From Lachnospiraceae bacterium UBA7109 (lineage in GTDB: Bacteria > Bacillota > Clostridia > Lachnospirales > Lachnospiraceae), in the NCBI GenBank assembly GCA_002492335.1, contig DKYD01000012.1:1-30307 (forward strand): 30,307 bases of DNA, read 5' to 3'. Within the stretch, counting starts at the first letter, position 1, and every line of letters begins with the position of its first letter. The notes below the pieces were generated by a model. The model did not search any database and was not told the DNA's origin. It worked only from the letters and a program-made list of their open reading frames with translations. Below, piece by piece: positions 25,207-30,307 of the stretch. The translations under genes and the position numbers were made by a program.

Positions 25207-26956
25207 AAACTGCATAACAGTGGCGCTGGCGACGGTATTAACCGTTTCTGCGGCCGCAGGCTTTACTTGTTTTCCGGTCAGTGCGTCTGAAGGGAAGAAC
25301 CAGGCAGGGATAAGCTTTCAGGATGTAAATAAAAGCGACTGGTATTATGAAGTTGTAAATTATGTAAGTTCAAAGGGGATTATGACAGGTATGACAGAGA
25401 CCTTGTTTGGCCCATCCATGGAACTGAAAAGAGCGCATGTTGCAACGCTGATTTACAGAATGGAAAACAGTCCGAACGTGGTATATAAGGAAAAATTTGC
25501 AGATGTGCCCCAGGGTGAGTTCTATTCGGATGCGGTTATATGGGCGAATGAAAATGGAATCATCCATGGCTATACGGATACAGGGCTTTTTGATCCGGGA
25601 AGAAATATTTCCCGTGAAGAGCTGGCTGTGATACTGTACCGTTATGCAGGAAATAAAGAAATTGATATTTCCAGACGGGCAGAATTGTCTGAATTCCCGG
25701 ATGAAGGCAGCGTAAGCGGTTACGCCAGGGACGCGGTGGCGTGGGCGTCAGGCAGCCAGATTATTACGGGAGACCGGGGAAGGCTGAATCCGCAGGGCAA
25801 AGCAAACCGCGCCGAATGTGCGGCGGTGATCCAAAGATTTTGTAAGCTTTTTGAAGTGAGCATAACGATGCCGGAAGAAGGGCAGAGGAATTTCCTTGGG
25901 CAGTATGAGGAAACCGGAATCCTTTATCGGATGCGGGAATTATATAGTGATAATTTCTCCATAGGAGTGGCGCTTGAGCCAGGGACGCTTAACGGAAAGA
26001 AGGAAAGGACGTTGATTCGGGAACAATTTTCTTATATTACCTGTGAGAATGCCATGAAGCCTGCGGCTCTTTTGAACCGTCAGAAGACTCTGGAAAGAGG
26101 AGAGGAAGAATACCCGGTTATAGAAGTGACAGAAGCGGAGCCTCTTCTTACTTTCGCAGAAGAGAACGGATTGAAACTGAGGGGCCATGTTCTGGTCTGG
26201 CACAAGCAGACGCCGCGATGGTTTTTTACAGAAGGATTCAGTGATGCTTCAGACGCGCCGCTGGTATCCAGAGATGTCATGCTTAAGCGGATGGAAAACT
26301 ATATCAGCCAGGTGATGACATATTTTAACAGCAATTATCCGGGGCTTATTACCTGTTGGGACGTGGTGAACGAGGCAATTGACGCCAATTCCCAGGAAGC
26401 AGGCCAGATGCTTGTGGAAGGAAACTACTGGTATCAGATTATTGGGGCGGATTATGTGGAAAAAGCTTTTCTCTATGCAAGAAAGTATGCAGATCCGCAG
26501 CAGAAGCTATTCTATAATGACTTTAATTGTTATGAAAAAGATACGGCAATTTGTGAGATGGTAGAGAAATTGCAGGAAGAAAACCTGATTGACGGTATTG
26601 GGATGCAAAGCCACATTCTTCTGGGATATCCGTCTGTGCAAAATTATGAGAATACCATCCGGAAGTTTTCAGAGATGGGGCTGGAGATTCAGATTACCGA
26701 GTTGGACGTCCGGCAGACGGATAAATCTGCGGCAGGACAGCAGAAGCTGGCGGAGCGCTATAAAGAAATTTTACGGACCTTAAAGCGGCTTGACGATGAG
26801 AAAATTGTCAATATAACGAATGTTACCTTCTGGGGATTGAATGACAGCCGAACCTGGTTGAATAACGACGGAGAAACTCATTATCCATTATTGTTTGATG
26901 AAGAACTGAATCCGAAGCCGGCATTCTTCGGCGCAATTCTGGATGACAGTATATAA
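25187..26956 (+). CDS. SLH-anchored GH10 endo-beta-1,4-xylanase with TTG start
   Basis: The 589-residue protein begins with TTG, the only start that gives a signal peptide (MKNKILKN then a hydrophobic stretch, cleavage near VSASEG); AAGGAG lies about ten bases upstream. Three SLH repeats come first (about 43-225, ending ANRAECAAVIQRF), followed by the GH10 barrel (about 240-585). The acid/base is Glu396 in DVVNEAI and the nucleophile is Glu505 in ITELDVR, 109 residues apart, typical of GH10. GH10 enzymes cut the xylan backbone with retention. The enzyme is odd in having N-terminal SLH and no CBM of its own, while the two upstream genes supply CBM22-like modules only. Its start lies within the last 20 bases of the upstream gene, indicating translational coupling. 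Confidence 0.94.
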   Translation: MKNKILKNCITVALATVLTVSAAAGFTCFPVSASEGKNQAGISFQDVNKSDWYYEVVNYVSSKGIMTGMTETLFGPSMELKRAHVATLIYRMENSPNVVYKEKFADVPQGEFYSDAVIWANENGIIHGYTDTGLFDPGRNISREELAVILYRYAGNKEIDISRRAELSEFPDEGSVSGYARDAVAWASGSQIITGDRGRLNPQGKANRAECAAVIQRFCKLFEVSITMPEEGQRNFLGQYEETGILYRMRELYSDNFSIGVALEPGTLNGKKERTLIREQFSYITCENAMKPAALLNRQKTLERGEEEYPVIEVTEAEPLLTFAEENGLKLRGHVLVWHKQTPRWFFTEGFSDASDAPLVSRDVMLKRMENYISQVMTYFNSNYPGLITCWDVVNEAIDANSQEAGQMLVEGNYWYQIIGADYVEKAFLYARKYADPQQKLFYNDFNCYEKDTAICEMVEKLQEENLIDGIGMQSHILLGYPSVQNYENTIRKFSEMGLEIQITELDVRQTDKSAAGQQKLAERYKEILRTLKRLDDEKIVNITNVTFWGLNDSRTWLNNDGETHYPLLFDEELNPKPAFFGAILDDSI

Positions 26957-26978
26957 GGTGAAAGGAAATATTGTATGG

Positions 26979-27025
26979 AAAAAGCTATGGGGATTTTACG
27001 AATTTTAGATTTCCATGGCTTTTTT
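26979..27025 (+). terminator. Intrinsic terminator of the xylanase operon
   Basis: AAAAAGCTATGG (26979-26990) pairs with CCATGGCTTTTT (27013-27024), one mismatch in a 12-bp stem, followed immediately by a T tract. It begins about 20 bases after the xylanase stop codon. Confidence 0.85.
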
Positions 27026-27040
27026 GTCTGATTTGTTGGG

Positions 27041-27068
27041 GTGAAAAATAACGAGTATTTGCTATAAT
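27041..27068 (+). promoter_or_regulatory. Promoter of the LamG-GH43 gene
   Basis: GTGAAA (27041-27046) within GGGGTGAAA (27038-27046) and a perfect TATAAT (27063-27068) are 16 bases apart. ATTTGCTAT (27057-27065) overlaps the -10. The same GGGGTGAAA and ATTTGCTAT elements occur at the GH43 promoter at 10204. AAAGGAGGAAAAG follows at 27087 before the ATG. Confidence 0.75.
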
Positions 27069-27103
27069 AGAAATAGTATGAATGTAAAGGAGGAAAAGAG
27101 TGT

Positions 27104-30100
27104 ATGAAGAAAAAAATACTTGCATTATTATTGGCAGCAGCGACTGTATTTAGTACAGTTCCATCCTATGCAAGGGCAGAAGAACCCGAAGCATATGATA
27201 TTGTTGCTCACTATGATATGTCACATAGTGGTACAAAGCTGCTGGATCAGTCGGGGAAGGGGAATGACGCCACGCTGCATAATATATCTTCATCTGATTT
27301 CAAAGAAGAGCTGGGAGATACGTTTCTGGAACTTCCAGGCGGAAATGCAGGCGCTGACGGACCTTATATAGATCTTCCATTATCCATTAAGGATAGCCTT
27401 ACGGATTATAAAGAAGGATTCAGTGTGGAGATTGCTTTAATTCCACGGACAGCACAGTATCAGTTCCTGTGGACCATTGGAACCGGGGATACGACGGATT
27501 ATCTGTTCTTTAATCCAAGGCTGGCGTCCGGTAATATCAATGTTGCCATTAAGACGCAGGGAGCGAATGGCGCTGAAAATTCCATACCGGGTTCCGGCAA
27601 TGTGACGCTGGATACCAAGAACTTCAGTGTGCTGACGGTAACGTCAGAGGGGCAGACATTAAAATTGTATGTGAATGGCGAACTGAAGGGAACGCTGAAC
27701 CATTCCCATGATCTGGACGAAGTGTTCAGAGGAAAGGGAGATGTGCTGGGTTATATTGCCAAATCAAACTGGGGCGCCGACAGATATTGTGACGCCATTG
27801 TGACAGACTTCAAGATTTATAATCAGACTTTGACAGACGCTCAGATAAAGTCCATCTATGCCGGAAGTAATTATGTATATGCTTCTAAATTGATTGAGGA
27901 CGATATTGCGGCAGTAGAGTTGGGAAATCTTTCTTCTGTGACAGAGGATATGAATCTTCCGACAGCCGGTACGGTGAATGGTTCTGCAATTACATGGAAG
28001 TCAGGGAATACGAATATTATAGGCAATGATGGGAAGGTTACTCCTGCGGATGCGACGACGAAGGTGGAACTGACGGCAACATTTTCACTGTCAGGTGTTT
28101 CTGTCGATAAGACATATTCTGTATATGTTATCGGCAAGAGCGATAAGGCAGACATTATTTTGGATCAGTATTTGAATCTTCCTTATTATATAACCGCAAA
28201 GGACATGCTTCCGCTTGAGGTTCTCGGAACGGAGGTTGCGTGGACAAGTGACTGCGAGGATATTAATACAGAAACCGGAAAAATCACCCCGTCAAAAGAA
28301 GGAATTACTGATGTAAAATTAACGGCTTCCATAACGCTTGACGGTAAGAATCAGGAAAAAGAGTTCCAGGTAAAGCTTCTGGGAACCGACAGCGCTTATG
28401 TGTTATCTTACACAAGAGAAGTGGATGCTTCTAAGGATGGAATGTATAACGATTATGTATCTGACAGTATGCATCTTGGGTACAGCGAAGACGGAGAAGA
28501 TTACAGGGCGTTATTAAATAATACGGGTGTATTATTTGCAAAAGCCCAGGGAGCGACAACGAAGCTTTTGAAGGAGCCTTATATTTTCCGTATGAAGGAT
28601 GGAAGTTTCGGCGTGCTTGCAGTTCGGGTTACGCAGGGCGAGACGGTTCCGGATGAAGTGGGAACCCTTCTGCTCTTTACCTCAAAAGACCTGGTATCCT
28701 ATACGGAGGTGGGAATGATTCGGTTAAGTGATGCAGAGCATGTTTCTAAGCCTGCCTGCGTCTATGATGCTGCAAAGGACAGCTACCGGATTACATGGAC
28801 AGGTATAGATTCCAGACTTGGCTATGCAAATACGACAAAGGATTTCCAGACATTTACAGAGGCAGAAGTTTCAGCGCCGATACAGACAGGCTCGGAAGAG
28901 ACGGACATTCAGTATGCAATACCGGCTGGTGTTGTGGGAGTTACGGCAGAAGAGGGAAGCTATATTCTGAACAAACTGGACAAAGTAGTGAATACAACCG
29001 TTGAGAATCCGGTCGTTACTACTAAGGTTGGAGAAAGACCAGAGATCAGAGATACAAAGATAACAGCTAATTATTCGGATGGCTCTTCAGCAGAGAAGGC
29101 GGTAATCTGGAATGAAGAAGAATTGGAAAAAGTAGACTTTGATAAAGAGGGAATCTATACTGTTACCGGAACGGTAAAACAGATTTCCGATCAGACAGAC
29201 CAGAACAATCCGTTTATTGAAAGACGTGCGGATCCAACAATTACAGAATTTAACGGAAAGTATTACTTTATTGCTACTACAGAAGCAGCTGTTGATAATA
29301 ACTATGGACTCTATATCAGGGAGGCTGATACGGTTACAGAACTTAATAAGGCAGAGGAGCATCTGGTATTCAATAAGGAGAAGGCGGCAGAATATGGCTA
29401 CGATGCGCCGGCAAACCACTGGGCGCCGGAGCTTCACGTATTAGACGGAGAGCTTTATATGTTCTTCAGTGTAAATATCGGAAGTGGCTTTAATGTACAG
29501 AGTATGCTGATGAAGCTTACCGGGGATGACCCGACGAATTATGACGACTGGGGCGATCTGCATCAGTTCCTGAATAAGAACGGCGATCCGCTTACAGAGC
29601 CTTACGGTGGGATTACACTGGATATGACCCATTTCAGCTATGGCGGAAGAGATTATGTGGCATGGTCACAGCGTAACTTCGGTAAAAACGGCGGTACGGC
29701 TGACCTGTGGATTGGTGAAATTGACAGAAGCAAGCCATATCAGTTAATTAGCGACGCAGTGAAATTTGTGGACTGCGAGTATGGTTGGGAGAGAAATCAT
29801 ACCTTTGTGACAGAGGGACCGAATACCATCTTCACGGATGACAGACTTTATCTCACCTATTCCGGCGGCGCTACAGATGAAACTTATTGTGTCGGAATGA
29901 CAAGTATTGAATTGAATGATAATACAAATTTCCTTGATCAGGAAGCATGGACAAAGTGTAATTACCCAATATTGACCGGGCTTTCAGTAGAAGGGTTGTG
30001 CGGACCTGGGCATAATGCTTATGTGACAGATACAGATGGTAATCTGATTAATGTATTCCATGCGAAGAAGGGAATATATGGATCGAGAGACGCATTTCTT

Positions 30101-30307
30101 AGAATTGTTCATTTTGGAGTGGATGGAGAACCGGTTCTGGATATGACAGAAGAAAACGAAATTCTTCCTGAGAATAAGAATGTAACCATGACGGTGAAGG
30201 TGGAGAAAGAGACGGAACCGCCTGTGGATAAGCTGCCTTATGTGGATGTCACAGAAGATGACTGGTTCTATGACGGTGTATATTATAATTATCTTGAGAA
30301 AACGATG
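27104..30307 (+). CDS. Secreted LamG/Ig-like/GH43 enzyme, cut by window end in its SLH region
   Basis: The frame is open from ATG 27104 (AAAGGAGG 13 bases earlier) through the last base, 1068 codons without a stop. Order: signal peptide (1-25), LamG-like (30-245), two atrophied Ig-like domains (264-344 and 348-428), a five-bladed-propeller-like region resembling part of a GH43 (about 432-600), a Big_4-like Ig domain (634-694), a GH43 catalytic domain (about 703-1003) with candidate Asp710 (ADPT), Asp840 (LDMTHF) and Glu904 (TEGP), and the start of an SLH repeat at 1044 (LPYVDVTEDDWFYD). GH43 members act on arabinose or xylose linkages; here arabinoxylan debranching is likely from context. The LamG-Ig arrangement is shared with the GH127 protein, suggesting module shuffling. 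Confidence 0.92.
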   Translation, partial: MKKKILALLLAAATVFSTVPSYARAEEPEAYDIVAHYDMSHSGTKLLDQSGKGNDATLHNISSSDFKEELGDTFLELPGGNAGADGPYIDLPLSIKDSLTDYKEGFSVEIALIPRTAQYQFLWTIGTGDTTDYLFFNPRLASGNINVAIKTQGANGAENSIPGSGNVTLDTKNFSVLTVTSEGQTLKLYVNGELKGTLNHSHDLDEVFRGKGDVLGYIAKSNWGADRYCDAIVTDFKIYNQTLTDAQIKSIYAGSNYVYASKLIEDDIAAVELGNLSSVTEDMNLPTAGTVNGSAITWKSGNTNIIGNDGKVTPADATTKVELTATFSLSGVSVDKTYSVYVIGKSDKADIILDQYLNLPYYITAKDMLPLEVLGTEVAWTSDCEDINTETGKITPSKEGITDVKLTASITLDGKNQEKEFQVKLLGTDSAYVLSYTREVDASKDGMYNDYVSDSMHLGYSEDGEDYRALLNNTGVLFAKAQGATTKLLKEPYIFRMKDGSFGVLAVRVTQGETVPDEVGTLLLFTSKDLVSYTEVGMIRLSDAEHVSKPACVYDAAKDSYRITWTGIDSRLGYANTTKDFQTFTEAEVSAPIQTGSEETDIQYAIPAGVVGVTAEEGSYILNKLDKVVNTTVENPVVTTKVGERPEIRDTKITANYSDGSSAEKAVIWNEEELEKVDFDKEGIYTVTGTVKQISDQTDQNNPFIERRADPTITEFNGKYYFIATTEAAVDNNYGLYIREADTVTELNKAEEHLVFNKEKAAEYGYDAPANHWAPELHVLDGELYMFFSVNIGSGFNVQSMLMKLTGDDPTNYDDWGDLHQFLNKNGDPLTEPYGGITLDMTHFSYGGRDYVAWSQRNFGKNGGTADLWIGEIDRSKPYQLISDAVKFVDCEYGWERNHTFVTEGPNTIFTDDRLYLTYSGGATDETYCVGMTSIELNDNTNFLDQEAWTKCNYPILTGLSVEGLCGPGHNAYVTDTDGNLINVFHAKKGIYGSRDAFLRIVHFGVDGEPVLDMTEENEILPENKNVTMTVKVEKETEPPVDKLPYVDVTEDDWFYDGVYYNYLEKTM

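Overview
The window looks like part of a chromosomal xylan/arabinoxylan utilisation locus of a Gram-positive, anaerobic, gut-type Firmicute, most likely a Lachnospiraceae-like Clostridia. The evidence is AGGAGG-type ribosome binding sites, triple SLH cell-wall anchors, lipobox lipoproteins, YesM/YesN-type two-component systems with AraC-family outputs, and large modular secreted glycoside hydrolases. Every supported gene is on the + strand. I cannot name the species from sequence alone. No RNA genes, insertion sequences, CRISPR arrays or phage genes were seen, and no gene-free stretch exceeds 300 bases.

Layout. (1) 1-357 is the 3' end of an SLH-anchored protein. (2) 510-5813 encodes a giant secreted GH127 (beta-L-arabinofuranosidase family) with LamG, Ig-like and SLH modules. 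(3) 5964-10161 is a tightly overlapping trio: histidine kinase, AraC-type response regulator and sugar-binding lipoprotein. (4) 10266-15656 encodes a two-catalytic-domain GH43 enzyme with CBMs, a cohesin-like domain, FIVAR and SLH. (5) 15837-21742 is a second sensing cassette: sugar-binding lipoprotein, response regulator, histidine kinase, second response regulator. (6) 21863-26956 is an overlapping three-gene operon: a CBM22-like lipoprotein (two modules), a membrane-anchored protein with four CBM22-like modules, and an SLH-GH10 xylanase without a CBM of its own. (7) 27104 to the window end is a LamG/Ig-like/GH43 protein whose SLH region is cut by the window edge.

Working model (inference). 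GH10 cuts the xylan backbone. The GH43 and GH127 enzymes remove arabinose or xylose decorations. SLH domains hold the enzymes on the cell wall, and catalysis-free CBM22-like proteins anchored in the membrane hold the polymer near the cell. Two solute-binding proteins, each coupled to a two-component system and with no ABC permease in the window, may report released oligosaccharides to AraC-type regulators that control the locus.

The most unusual features are the separation of the CBM22-like modules from the xylanase onto dedicated surface proteins, the duplicated SBP/two-component cassettes without permeases, a histidine kinase sandwiched between two response regulators, and a promoter architecture shared by two of the enzyme genes.
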